From positions 1-55,543 of the forward strand of contig NZ_JAIQWX010000026.1 in assembly GCF_020164475.1 (NCBI RefSeq): 55,543 nt of DNA. The letters run 5' to 3'. Under the pieces are notes generated by a model that saw nothing but the letters and a program-made list of their open reading frames with translations, had not been told where the DNA came from and did not search any database. Made by a program: the position numbers and the translations under genes. Positions 43,708 through 52,177 of the stretch are shown piece by piece. The number at the start of each line of letters is the position of its first letter. Within the stretch, counting starts at the first letter, position 1. Source of the stretch: Pseudomonas sp. REP124. GTDB lineage: Bacteria; Pseudomonadota; Gammaproteobacteria; Pseudomonadales; Pseudomonadaceae.

Positions 43708-46509
43708 TTATTTCTTCACAGCAACTTTCGGGCCGGAACCGTCGCCGGAGCGGAAGGTCGGCAGTGCGGCAGAGCTCACATAGCGCACGCCATCCCAGCC
43801 TGGCAGCGGTGTCGGCATCAACTGGAATTGACCGGGGTGTTCAATGTCCCAACGCAGCAGCATCGAGTTGTCCTCATGCTGGGTGTTGTGACAGTGCTCC
43901 ATGTAGGTCCCGGCAAACTCGCGGAAGTTGATTGCCATTTCGACGCTGTCCAGACCATCGTTTTCCGAACCGATGCGGTAGACGTCCTTGCGCGCCCATT
44001 TTTCCCATTCAGGCGGTGCCTTGCCGCCACGACTGAGGATGATCCCCTCCTCGAAGTGCACGTGAACCGGGTGGCTCCAGCCCTTGCCGCCGAGCTTGAT
44101 ATTCCACACTTCCATGGTGCCGAAACCTGTGGTGCCGGCATCGGTAGGACCGGTTTTCAGCTGGGTGGCCGCGTTCAACCGACGTGGGTCCATGTGATAG
44201 CCGAAACCGCCATCGGTCTTGACCGTCCAGGGGGCTTCGTCGGTGCCGTCGGAACGGCCGAAGATGAAGCTGCGGTGACGGGCAGTCGCCAGCTGTGCCA
44301 TGTCGGCGGCGTTGTCGCGGTGAATCTTCAGCGGAATCATCACCAGACCTTCAGCCTTGCCGGGTTTGGCCGGTTCGTACTTCGAAGGGTCCATGGACAG
44401 GTCCTGTCCGGTGTAGGCCTTGACGTTGAGTTGCAACACCTTGCCCACCGCCGGATCGCCCTTGTCCCACTGCGGTCCCTTGCTGGACTGCTTGATCACT
44501 GCCAGGTATTTCTCCGACAGCACATCAGCCAGGGAAATCGGCTCTTTCGGGCCTTTGCCGTCGTCATGGGCCAGCAGGTTGACGAAGAAGATCTTGTCCC
44601 CCGGCTGGATGCCGTTCTTGGCGAAGTTGACGATGATGTCGAACCGCTCGGCGATGCCCTGGGTCGGCAGGATTGCGTTGTGGTTCTGTTTGTCGCCGTC
44701 GGCGTCCAGGTCCATGGTGCCGTCGAACGGCACGGCGTGTTCCATGATGTTGCCGTCGTTGGCGATCATGTGGAACGGCACCCGGGCATAGGACACGCCT
44801 GAGCCTTTGGGTCCCTGGAATTCGCCGCTGGTGCCCTTGATTTCCCGTACCAGAGCGAACTTGAAGTAGCGCGATACCGAGCCGTTGAGCATGCGGAACC
44901 GGTAGCTGCGGGCCCGCACGTCCAGGGTCGGTTTCCAGCCCCAGTTGACCACCACCTGGTCCCCCAGGAAGCCGTCGGTGTTGAACGGGTTGAACCACAA
45001 TTGACCGTTCTGATCCCAGGCCTTGTCGGCGAACAGCAGGTTGACGTCGTAGTCGCGGTTACCCCACGGCAAGGCGCTGCCGCTGGGGAAACGCAGGTTG
45101 ACGCCGTCGTTCACCGACTCGTTGCCACGGTCCAGGGCGCTGTAGTAGTTCATCATCGCCGCGTTGCCCTTGTAGACGTTCTGCGCGGTGAAATCGAGCA
45201 TGTGGTCGTGAAACCAGTGGGTGCTCATGGTCTCGCGCCAGTCACCGCGGATCTTGATGGTGCCGTGATCGCAAGTCTTCAGGCCCGGACTCGTGTCATT
45301 GGTCCACAGGGTTTCACCCGGCGAGCATGGGAATGCCGCGCGCGGATCTTCGGCCTTGGTGTTGATGCTGTCGTACCCGGCAAGCTGCATCGGCCAGCGA
45401 TAGTCGTAGTACTGCCCGGGGAAGAAAAACGCGTTGGCATAACCGTCGCTTTCCGCCGGTGAGTGACCGTTGTGTTCGTGGGTACTGATGGTGTGCAGGC
45501 CAAAGCCCATGTTGGCCGACGGATCGATCGGCAGGCCGTTGTAGTGGCGCATCAACAGCGGTTGGCCATAACGGACCATCAGCAGTTTCGGCGGCAGAGT
45601 GCCGTCGAAGGTCCACACCGAGTTGTGGTTCTGGATCGGCATCTTCGGATGGAGGCGCATCTCCACGCCCTTGGAGGTGCCGTCTGTTGCCGGTACGCCC
45701 GTGACGTTGTGATACAGGCCACCGGGGCCGAACTCGCCCACGGCGTAGTGGTGCATTTGCCGATCGTCACGCAAGCCGCCGTTGGTCCGCGCACCGGTCT
45801 GTACGGTCTTGTAGGCGTTCTGCGGATAGAACTCGTTCCAGCGCTGATGTGACCAGCCTTTTCCTGGTGGACGACCTTCGGCCGACGAGCCGATATGGCG
45901 GTTGAGGAAGATCTCGATCTGCGCCTGCCACGGGTTGCGGTCCACCGCGTTGGAGAACTGGCTGGGGAACGGGGTCAGCCCCGGTTGACGCAGGAAGTTG
46001 TCCAGCGCCAGGCCCGGCGGTGCGCTGCGGGCCGCGTTGTTGGGGTCCTGGGCGGGTAACGGGCCGATCCCCGGTGGCGGGAATGGCAGCTGCGCCGCGG
46101 GCGTGGTGGGGTCGAGTTTTTCCGGCCCGAATTCCTCGAACAGCATGATCTGCTGGGTGAACGGCAGGGCTCCGTATAGCGGACTGGGCTTGCCGTTGGT
46201 GGGGTAGTTGAAACTGGTCTGTTGCGACGGCGGCAGCTGGTTTTCCACCCGTTCGGTGTTGCGGGTGCCTTTGACGCCGTCGGGCAGATCAAAAGAATCC
46301 TCGTTGGCCTCCGGCATGCTGAGGATCGCATTCAGTGCCGCTGGCTCATCAGCCGGTTCGTCGTAGTAGGCCGAAGGGTCCGATGGCTCCGGCTGTCGCT
46401 CATCGTCGATCGGGCTAGCGCGCAGCATCCCTGTGCTTATTGTCATCGATAGGACGACGCTCAAGGGCGTCAACAACCACTTGGAGGGGTACCGCGCTTT
46501 TGTGTCCAT
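43708..46509 (-). CDS. mcoA: large secreted multicopper oxidase, McoA-like
   Basis: A 933-residue multicopper oxidase with an N-terminal signal segment (LLTPLSVVLSMTISTGMLRA) and a proline-rich leader. All four copper-binding motifs are present: THEHNGH (H344, H346), HWFHDH (H431, H434, H436), HPVHVHF (H813, H816, H818) and HCHNTQHEDNSM (H872, C873, H874, H878, axial M883). The spread of more than 500 residues between first and last motif and the total length are far above laccases and fit the large McoA/MnxG-like oxidases. The neighbouring regulators resemble MnxS/MnxR, so Mn(II) oxidation is the leading hypothesis; other metals or phenols are possible. Start at ATG 46509 (GTG at 46512 adjacent). 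Confidence 0.85.
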   Translation of the reverse strand: MDTKARYPSKWLLTPLSVVLSMTISTGMLRASPIDDERQPEPSDPSAYYDEPADEPAALNAILSMPEANEDSFDLPDGVKGTRNTERVENQLPPSQQTSFNYPTNGKPSPLYGALPFTQQIMLFEEFGPEKLDPTTPAAQLPFPPPGIGPLPAQDPNNAARSAPPGLALDNFLRQPGLTPFPSQFSNAVDRNPWQAQIEIFLNRHIGSSAEGRPPGKGWSHQRWNEFYPQNAYKTVQTGARTNGGLRDDRQMHHYAVGEFGPGGLYHNVTGVPATDGTSKGVEMRLHPKMPIQNHNSVWTFDGTLPPKLLMVRYGQPLLMRHYNGLPIDPSANMGFGLHTISTHEHNGHSPAESDGYANAFFFPGQYYDYRWPMQLAGYDSINTKAEDPRAAFPCSPGETLWTNDTSPGLKTCDHGTIKIRGDWRETMSTHWFHDHMLDFTAQNVYKGNAAMMNYYSALDRGNESVNDGVNLRFPSGSALPWGNRDYDVNLLFADKAWDQNGQLWFNPFNTDGFLGDQVVVNWGWKPTLDVRARSYRFRMLNGSVSRYFKFALVREIKGTSGEFQGPKGSGVSYARVPFHMIANDGNIMEHAVPFDGTMDLDADGDKQNHNAILPTQGIAERFDIIVNFAKNGIQPGDKIFFVNLLAHDDGKGPKEPISLADVLSEKYLAVIKQSSKGPQWDKGDPAVGKVLQLNVKAYTGQDLSMDPSKYEPAKPGKAEGLVMIPLKIHRDNAADMAQLATARHRSFIFGRSDGTDEAPWTVKTDGGFGYHMDPRRLNAATQLKTGPTDAGTTGFGTMEVWNIKLGGKGWSHPVHVHFEEGIILSRGGKAPPEWEKWARKDVYRIGSENDGLDSVEMAINFREFAGTYMEHCHNTQHEDNSMLLRWDIEHPGQFQLMPTPLPGWDGVRYVSSAALPTFRSGDGSGPKVAVKK

Positions 46510-46547
46510 CACCTGCCGCCTCTATGCGTGAAGGGGGTGATGGGGGA

Positions 46548-46567
46548 TTTGCAAATCCTTCGCCAAA
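46548..46567 (-). promoter_or_regulatory. candidate sigma-54 promoter of the multicopper oxidase operon
   Basis: Read leftward the sequence is TTGGCGAAGGATTTGCA. The invariant GG (46564-46563) and GC (46552-46551) are 12 bases apart, the exact spacing of -24/-12 promoters. The transcript would start near 46539, about 30 bases before the ATG at 46509, leaving room for a ribosome binding site. The sigma-54 activator is encoded four genes downstream in the same unit. Confidence 0.65.
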
Positions 46568-46651
46568 TTTGTAACTAATTTTTACAAAGTCCCGAAAGCT
46601 TGAAAAACAGTGGCTTAGCAACATCAATTTGCCATAACTTGGGAGCAGCGA

Positions 46652-46728
46652 CTGGGGAATGACACCCGCTAGCGGGGAAAGTTCACACCCATTTTGGGGA
46701 AGCGAGCGGTGCACCCGGCTTGGGGTAT
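46652..46728. promoter_or_regulatory. cluster of GGGGAA half-sites upstream of the oxidase promoter
   Basis: GGGGAA or GGGGTA recurs at 46654, 46674, 46696 and about 46721, a spacing near two helical turns (20-25 bases), and the first three are followed by CACCC. It lies about 100-180 bases upstream of the candidate sigma-54 promoter, where enhancer sites are expected. Similar elements lie before the divergent secreted-protein gene. Candidate binding sites of the MnxR-like regulator. Confidence 0.45.
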
Positions 46729-46732
46729 TCGT

Positions 46733-48181
46733 TCAGGAGACCAGCTTGAACGACAGGCGCACCGAGGTGCCCTCGCCTTCACGGCTGTCGAGAGTCACGG
46801 TGCCGCCAAAGCGCTCCATGATCCGTTTGACCAGGACCAGCCCGACGCCGAGCCCGCCCTGCTTGGTGGTGAAAAACGGCCGGAAGGCCATTTTGCGTTG
46901 CTCTTTGGTCATGCCCTTGCCGGTGTCGCTGACGACCACCACCACGCCCTGAGCATCGGCCGGCGCCATGACAATCGTCAGCGTGCCGCCTTCGTCCATA
47001 GCCTCCAGCGCGTTGGCCAGCAGGCTGTTGAGGATCTGCGTCAGCTGTACCTGCTGGCTGACCACCATGGGCGTTTCCCTGGGCTCGAACACCACATTGA
47101 TCCGCCCCTTGGCGATCTGTTGTTCAAAGGCCATCAGGCTGTCGTACAGCGAAGCCACCAGATTCACCGACTCGGCCTCGTCATTGAGCGGACGCAACGA
47201 CTGCAGCAACTCGCGCACCCACTTCGACATGCGGTCGACCTGACCGATGATGTCGTTGATGTTCTTGTGCGCCGCGCCGCTGTCGAATTCCAGCGCCAGT
47301 TCTGCGCTCGAACGAATGGTCGCGAGAGGATTGCGCAAACTGTGCGCCACGGCCGATGACATCTCGCCCAGGGCGACGAAGGTTTCGTTGGTGATCAGCT
47401 GTTTTTGCTGGGTCGCCAGCAATATCGCCGCACGTCGCACGATCCAGTACAGCCCGAAATAAATCAGCGCCCCGCCCAGCGCCGTGGCCACCCAGATCAG
47501 CACCAGCCCACGCTCCATGCGATTGATCAGGTCCTTGGGTTCCTTGTAGATCTCGACCATGGCCACTACGTTCTTGCCTTCGATGTCGAACAGCGGAATG
47601 TAGTTTTCGATGAAGATGTATTCCGGCGCGGTGATGAACTTCTGCTCCATGCGCGTCTTGTCGACATCGTGATAGCTGGCTGAAACCGGGGTCTTGGTGG
47701 AGAAGGCCTTGTCGAGATCTTCGTCGGTATGAATCGTGGTGCCCATCAGGGCCGGGTTGGTGGACCAGATCACCATGCGGTCAGGGGCATAGATATTGGC
47801 CAGGATCACATCCGGCAAATGCTCGATGTGGTCGAGAAATTCGCCACGGGCGTTGGCCCGGGCCAGCGGGTCGACATCGGCAAATTCCCGGTCCTTGCGC
47901 GGATCGAGCAGTTCGCCCATGGTCCGCACATTGGGAATCGCCACGTGGCGCACCTCGGCCGAAGCGATGGCCTGGATGAATTGTGAGGTCAGCAATGCAT
48001 CACGCTGCACGCTTTCGGTAATCACGAATTTGGTCGACACCGAGCCCAAAGCAACAGCCACAGTGCCGATCACCGCCAGGCTGATCAGGGAAAACCAGCG
48101 CAGCAGATTGAACGGTTGTTTGCGCGTGCTCAAGCGGATATCACCTTTGTCCGACTGCAGTGTCTTGGCCAGCGTGGTCAT
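46733..48181 (-). CDS. sensor histidine kinase, MnxS-like (copy 2)
   Basis: A 482-residue paralogue of the kinase at 40943-42439, with the same layout: transmembrane helix (LISLAVIGTVAVALG), periplasmic sensor (FVITESVQRDALLTSQFIQAIASAEVRH... MVEIYKEP), second helix, phosphoacceptor block GEMSSAVAHSLRNPLA and HATPase with NALEAM, SDTGKGM, GGLGVGLVLV. The start is the ATG at 48181 after AAAGG; upstream in-frame codons run into the C-rich promoter region. It precedes the oxidase gene by 223 bases. Two kinases for one regulator matches the reported MnxS1/MnxS2 requirement in P. putida GB-1. Confidence 0.83.
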   Translation of the reverse strand: MTTLAKTLQSDKGDIRLSTRKQPFNLLRWFSLISLAVIGTVAVALGSVSTKFVITESVQRDALLTSQFIQAIASAEVRHVAIPNVRTMGELLDPRKDREFADVDPLARANARGEFLDHIEHLPDVILANIYAPDRMVIWSTNPALMGTTIHTDEDLDKAFSTKTPVSASYHDVDKTRMEQKFITAPEYIFIENYIPLFDIEGKNVVAMVEIYKEPKDLINRMERGLVLIWVATALGGALIYFGLYWIVRRAAILLATQQKQLITNETFVALGEMSSAVAHSLRNPLATIRSSAELALEFDSGAAHKNINDIIGQVDRMSKWVRELLQSLRPLNDEAESVNLVASLYDSLMAFEQQIAKGRINVVFEPRETPMVVSQQVQLTQILNSLLANALEAMDEGGTLTIVMAPADAQGVVVVVSDTGKGMTKEQRKMAFRPFFTTKQGGLGVGLVLVKRIMERFGGTVTLDSREGEGTSVRLSFKLVS

Positions 48182-48245
48182 GAATGCCTTTTCCCCAAAT
48201 GCCCCTATAGCTTTATAGCCCACTGCTGGCAGTTTGCCCGACTGC

Positions 48246-48358
48246 GGGGACATTCCCCACTTTCCCCCCACCCATCCCCCCACCCATCTTGAGCCCCCAC
48301 CTACCCCCAATTATGGGGAAAAAGGCCCGTTCCCACATTTGGGGGAACCGTCCCCCAA
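48246..48358. promoter_or_regulatory. candidate enhancer region with GGGGA/TCCCC inverted repeats
   Basis: GGGGAcatTCCCC lies at 48246-48258, and TTGGGGGA/TCCCCCAA, eight-base perfect arms around ACCG, at 48339-48358. Further GGGGAA and CCCC tracts lie between. The region is unusually rich in C- and G-runs compared with the window. It sits 50-165 bases upstream of a candidate sigma-54 promoter, as expected for activator sites, and shares its GGGGA element with the region before the oxidase operon. Confidence 0.5.
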
Positions 48359-48407
48359 CATCAGGTCAACGCCTGTGTGCCGGGCCTCTCGCGGCTGAAT
48401 TCGGCAA

Positions 48408-48424
48408 TTGGCATGGGAGTTGCC
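48408..48424 (+). promoter_or_regulatory. candidate sigma-54 promoter of the secreted-protein/curlin operon
   Basis: TTGGCATGGGAGTTGCC: GG at 48410-48411 and GC at 48422-48423 are 12 bases apart, and TTGGCAT/TTGC match the sigma-54 consensus well. The expected start is near 48435, about 45 bases before the ATG at 48481. Orientation is toward the four-gene rightward unit. The whole 299-base gap 48182-48480 is regulatory and has no gene. Confidence 0.75.
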
Positions 48425-48480
48425 GAAGACCTGCCAACTGACCCATTTCAAGGGACAGGTCTTTGATAGAGGGAATACTC

Positions 48481-49827
48481 ATGCACCCTTTACTGTCCAA
48501 AACCGCGATCGCACTGGCTGTGACCGCCCTGGCCCAAGGCGTTGCTCAAGCCGCGTTGTTCGCTGTAGATACCGGCCCTTACCTGCCAGCAAACGGAAAC
48601 TTTGCTGCCTGGTATCAGGACACCCACGGAAGGACCCTTGATCTGTGCCTGACAAAAGCTGTCAGTTCCAGGGTTGCCGGCGCTCCAGGCGCCCCGGCCT
48701 ACATGTGCCTTTTGAACCCTAATCCTGGCATCTTCGACGACACGCAGCCCATCGTTTTCCCGACCAATTTTCCCGATGAAGCGTTCTGGTTTACCGGTGA
48801 TGGTTCGATCGTCGACGCCGCCCGCGGTATCGATCTGACCTACGTCAGCGCCCTGGAAGCCGCCTTCGCCGCCGAAGATCCGGTCGAGGGTGATCAGGTC
48901 AGTTTTGGCCGGATCCGTATCCGGGTCGACGTGCCCGTTGCCGGCACCTATGTCATCACCCACCCCTACGGCGTGGATGTGTTCAACGTCGATACCCCCG
49001 GCCGTCGCGCGATCAACATGACCCGCGATATCGGCATCGGCTCGCCGAAAACCTACGACGGCGCACTCAAGAGCGACCTCGGCCCATTCCTGCGCAGTCT
49101 TAACGGTCCTTACACCGAGACCAACCCGGTTACCGGTGCGGCGGAACAGTTCGTGGGTGACCCGAACGTGGAAGAAGCCTTCACCGGCAGCCCGTTCAAC
49201 ACCAACTACATCCGCATCGAAGGCCCTGGCGGGATCGACCTGCGCACGACGGTGATGGCCATCTCCGGCAAGTTGTCGACCGTGGCCCGCCCGACTCCGA
49301 TCATTGCCGAGCGCAGCACTTACTCGCGCAAGGCCGGTGCCAGCGCACCGGTCGCCCAGCAGGACGTGTTCGTGATGGCCCCGCCACCACCGGCCACCGT
49401 GACCCTGACCAGCAACACCCCGGCACTGAACCTGACCGAGGCCGACACCACCGGCCACTGGTACGCCCAGTCCGCCACCAACCCGACGTTGCCGAGCACC
49501 TTGTCATTGATCGCCGACAACCATGTGGCCATCCCCAGCAGCACGCCGACCACGGTGGCTTCGCCGCTGACCGACCTGGTGGTGATCTCCCAGGCTGAAT
49601 ACAACCTGCACACCGGGCAGCTCACCGTCGTGGCCTCCACCAGCGATGAAGTTTCACCTCCGGTGCTCACCGTCACCTCCGGTACCGGTGTCGCGATCGG
49701 CGCCCTGAGCGGCGACGGCGCGGTGAAATCGCTGTCGACCGGCATCTCGCCGATTCCGCCGGCCAAGGTCAAGGTGACGTCATCCAATGGCGGTACCGAC
49801 ATCGAAGACGTGGTCATCGTGCAATGA
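48481..49827 (+). CDS. secreted protein of unknown function, short paralogue
   Basis: A 448-residue exported protein: signal peptide ending AQGVAQA, then a conserved domain (about 25-280) with FAVDTGPYLPANGNFAAWYQD, GAPGAPAYMCLLNPNPG and VAGTYVITHPYG. A beta-rich C-terminal half follows. The whole protein is homologous to the first roughly 455 residues of the next gene product. GAGGGAA precedes the ATG. It is the first gene behind a candidate sigma-54 promoter and heads a unit with the curlin-repeat genes, so an extracellular matrix or surface role is inferred. I do not recognise a characterised family. Confidence 0.8.
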   Translation: MHPLLSKTAIALAVTALAQGVAQAALFAVDTGPYLPANGNFAAWYQDTHGRTLDLCLTKAVSSRVAGAPGAPAYMCLLNPNPGIFDDTQPIVFPTNFPDEAFWFTGDGSIVDAARGIDLTYVSALEAAFAAEDPVEGDQVSFGRIRIRVDVPVAGTYVITHPYGVDVFNVDTPGRRAINMTRDIGIGSPKTYDGALKSDLGPFLRSLNGPYTETNPVTGAAEQFVGDPNVEEAFTGSPFNTNYIRIEGPGGIDLRTTVMAISGKLSTVARPTPIIAERSTYSRKAGASAPVAQQDVFVMAPPPPATVTLTSNTPALNLTEADTTGHWYAQSATNPTLPSTLSLIADNHVAIPSSTPTTVASPLTDLVVISQAEYNLHTGQLTVVASTSDEVSPPVLTVTSGTGVAIGALSGDGAVKSLSTGISPIPPAKVKVTSSNGGTDIEDVVIVQ

Positions 49828-49862
49828 ACGCACTCATGCCCAGATCCGTATCAGGAGGCATC

Positions 49863-52118
49863 ATGAACAAGTGGCCACGCTTCGCACTCAACGCGCTCGG
49901 GCTGACGATCTCGCTCTCCGGCAGTGCTGCGTTCGCGCAACTCGCCGCGGTCGACCCCGGCCCCTACACCTTCGCCACGGGGAAATTCCCCATGTGGTAT
50001 CAGGACAACAACCTGCTTTCGCTGGAACTGTGCCAATCCAAGGCCACCAGTACCCGGGCGCCTGGCGCTCCCGGCGCTCCTGCCTACATGTGCATCCTGA
50101 ACCCTGAGCCGGGAGTCTTCGACGACACCCAGCCTCTGGTGTTCCCCGACAACTGGCCACCAGAAGCCTTCTGGTTCCTGGCTGAAACCAGCATCGCCAA
50201 CAACGCCGCCGGTTATGGCGTGGATGCCTATGTGGCCGGGATCGAAGCGGCATTCGCTGCGGAAAACCCGGTCGAAGGCGACCAGCAGAGCTTCGCGCGG
50301 ATTCGCATGCGGATAAACATTCCCGTCGCCGGGACCTACACCATCACTCACCCCTATGGCCAGGAAACGGTCAACGTCACCGCACCGGGCCGCCGGGCGA
50401 TCAACATCACCCGTGACGTCGGCATCGGCGCACCGGGCAATTTCACTGGCGCGCTCGGTGGTGCGATCGGTCCATTCCTGCGCAGCGTCAACGGGCCTTA
50501 CACCGAAGTGAACCCGGAGACCGGCGCCATCGATACTTTCGTGGGCGACCCGAACATCAGCGAAGCGGTCACCGGCAGCCCCAACAACACCAACTTCCTG
50601 CGCATCCAGGGTCCGGCGGGCACCATCCAGACCACACTCTTTACCGTCTCCGGCAAAGTGCTCGACAACCGTCAGCAAACCCCTGTGGAAATCGGTCGAG
50701 CCACATACCGCCGAACCTCTACCGGCCCCGGCACCAGCAGCACCCAGGTGGAAGTCTTCGGTAAATCGCCGACCGGTTCCAGCCTGTGCTTCCGCGAAAC
50801 GGTGGCACTGCTTCCCGGACCACCGCCCACACCTTGCCTGACCGCCATGGTCGGCGACCCCAATGGCCAGTTCTTCGCCCAGCGACTGGTCGGCCCCAAC
50901 GTGCCACCGGTGGTGGTGGTGACTGCCACCAATCCGAGCGGCACCACTCGGCCAACAGCCGTATCGAGCAAGGTCTCGGACGTTGTGAAAGTGCAGACTG
51001 CGCGCTACAGCTGGAGCGATCACACGCTGCGCATCGAAGCCAGGTCCACTGATGAAGTGGTGGTTCCGGATATGGTTGCCCAGGGTTTCGGTCGCCTGAC
51101 CAAGTCCGGCACGCTGCAAACCCTGACGGTTACCGATCTGCGCCAGCCACCGGCCAGTGTCACCATCAAATCCGCCGCCGGCGGTGTCGATGTCGAACCT
51201 GTGGTCGTGGTCGGTACAGCGCCGGATACCGGTGAGAACCAGGCACCGATCTCCATCGCCGACACCGGCAACACCAGCTTCGGGGTGCCAATTACCCTCA
51301 ACGTGCTGGCCAACGACAGCGATCCGGATAACAACAATCCGCTGAGCATCACCGCGTTGACTCAACCACCTGCAGGCCAGGGCACCGTCGTACTGAGCGG
51401 TACTACCGCGGTCGTCTACACCCCGCCAGCGGTCGTCAATGCTCCGCTGACCACGTCATTCACCTACAAGGCGCAAGACGTGAAAGGCCTGGCCTCGACC
51501 ACGGCGGCAACCGTGACCATCACCGTGGCGCCTAACCAGGCTCCGACGGCGGTGGCCGACAGCGCCACGACATTGGGTGTGGCAATCCCTATCGATGTGC
51601 TGGTCAACGACACCGATCCGGAAAACAACCTGCCGCTCGCCGTCAGCAGTTTCACTCAGCCACCGGCAGGTCGCGGCACCGTTACCAACAATGGTACCGG
51701 CCTGACCTATACCCCACCGGCCACGGTCACGACGGCCTTCACCACGACCTTCGCCTACTTCGTCCGGGACAGCTTCGGCGCCGTCTCGACGACTCCGGCA
51801 ACGGTCACGGTGCAAGTCTCGCCACGGCCTGCTGCGGAAACCTTCGCGGTGACCACGGCGACGGTGTCGGCCCGCTCCAATAACCGCTTCACCTGGGACT
51901 TTGCAGGGACCTCGTCGGTGACCACAGGCAACACCATCACCATCAGGGTCAGTACCCCGACCGGGCTGCAGACCCTGGGCACCACCACGGTGCCGGTGAC
52001 CGGTCGCTGGAGGTTCACGGCGAACAACATCACCACAGTGGTTCCGTCGGCGAACCCGACCGCCACCATCACCTCGTCCCAAGGCACCACCCGCACAGTT
52101 CAGGTGATTTCGAACTGA
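49863..52118 (+). CDS. secreted protein of unknown function with Ig/cadherin-like repeats, long paralogue
   Basis: A 751-residue exported protein with a signal peptide ending SAAFA. Residues about 25-455 are homologous to the whole of the preceding protein (shared GAPGAPAYMC, DDTQP, NPVEGDQ, VAGTY.ITHPYG). Then come two Ig/cadherin-like repeats (about 459-557 and 557-655), each starting NQAP and containing LVNDTDPEN- or LANDSDPDN-type calcium-binding-like motifs, and a beta-rich C-terminal domain (656-751). The ATG at 49863 follows AGGAGG; the ATG 39 bases upstream overlaps the previous gene and is less likely. The domain makeup suggests a surface or matrix protein, perhaps anchoring the curlin-like fibre. 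Confidence 0.8.
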   Translation: MNKWPRFALNALGLTISLSGSAAFAQLAAVDPGPYTFATGKFPMWYQDNNLLSLELCQSKATSTRAPGAPGAPAYMCILNPEPGVFDDTQPLVFPDNWPPEAFWFLAETSIANNAAGYGVDAYVAGIEAAFAAENPVEGDQQSFARIRMRINIPVAGTYTITHPYGQETVNVTAPGRRAINITRDVGIGAPGNFTGALGGAIGPFLRSVNGPYTEVNPETGAIDTFVGDPNISEAVTGSPNNTNFLRIQGPAGTIQTTLFTVSGKVLDNRQQTPVEIGRATYRRTSTGPGTSSTQVEVFGKSPTGSSLCFRETVALLPGPPPTPCLTAMVGDPNGQFFAQRLVGPNVPPVVVVTATNPSGTTRPTAVSSKVSDVVKVQTARYSWSDHTLRIEARSTDEVVVPDMVAQGFGRLTKSGTLQTLTVTDLRQPPASVTIKSAAGGVDVEPVVVVGTAPDTGENQAPISIADTGNTSFGVPITLNVLANDSDPDNNNPLSITALTQPPAGQGTVVLSGTTAVVYTPPAVVNAPLTTSFTYKAQDVKGLASTTAATVTITVAPNQAPTAVADSATTLGVAIPIDVLVNDTDPENNLPLAVSSFTQPPAGRGTVTNNGTGLTYTPPATVTTAFTTTFAYFVRDSFGAVSTTPATVTVQVSPRPAAETFAVTTATVSARSNNRFTWDFAGTSSVTTGNTITIRVSTPTGLQTLGTTTVPVTGRWRFTANNITTVVPSANPTATITSSQGTTRTVQVISN

Positions 52119-52126
52119 GCCCACGC

Positions 52127-52151
52127 CCCCTCCACTCACCGGGTGGAGGGG
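52127..52151. other. strong intercistronic hairpin
   Basis: CCCCTCCAC and GTGGAGGGG form nine perfect pairs around a 7-base loop, 9 bases after the stop of the long paralogue. No T-run follows, so it is more likely a processing or stability hairpin that separates the secreted-protein and curlin parts of one transcript than a terminator. Confidence 0.55.
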
Positions 52152-52177
52152 CCCGATTCTCGCGAAGGGAAGACGCC

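Noticed and set aside
46615..46645. Second sigma-54-like site (TGGCAAATTGATGTTGC, minus strand) upstream of the oxidase
   Set aside because: GG and GC are 14 bases apart; sigma-54 promoters need 12.
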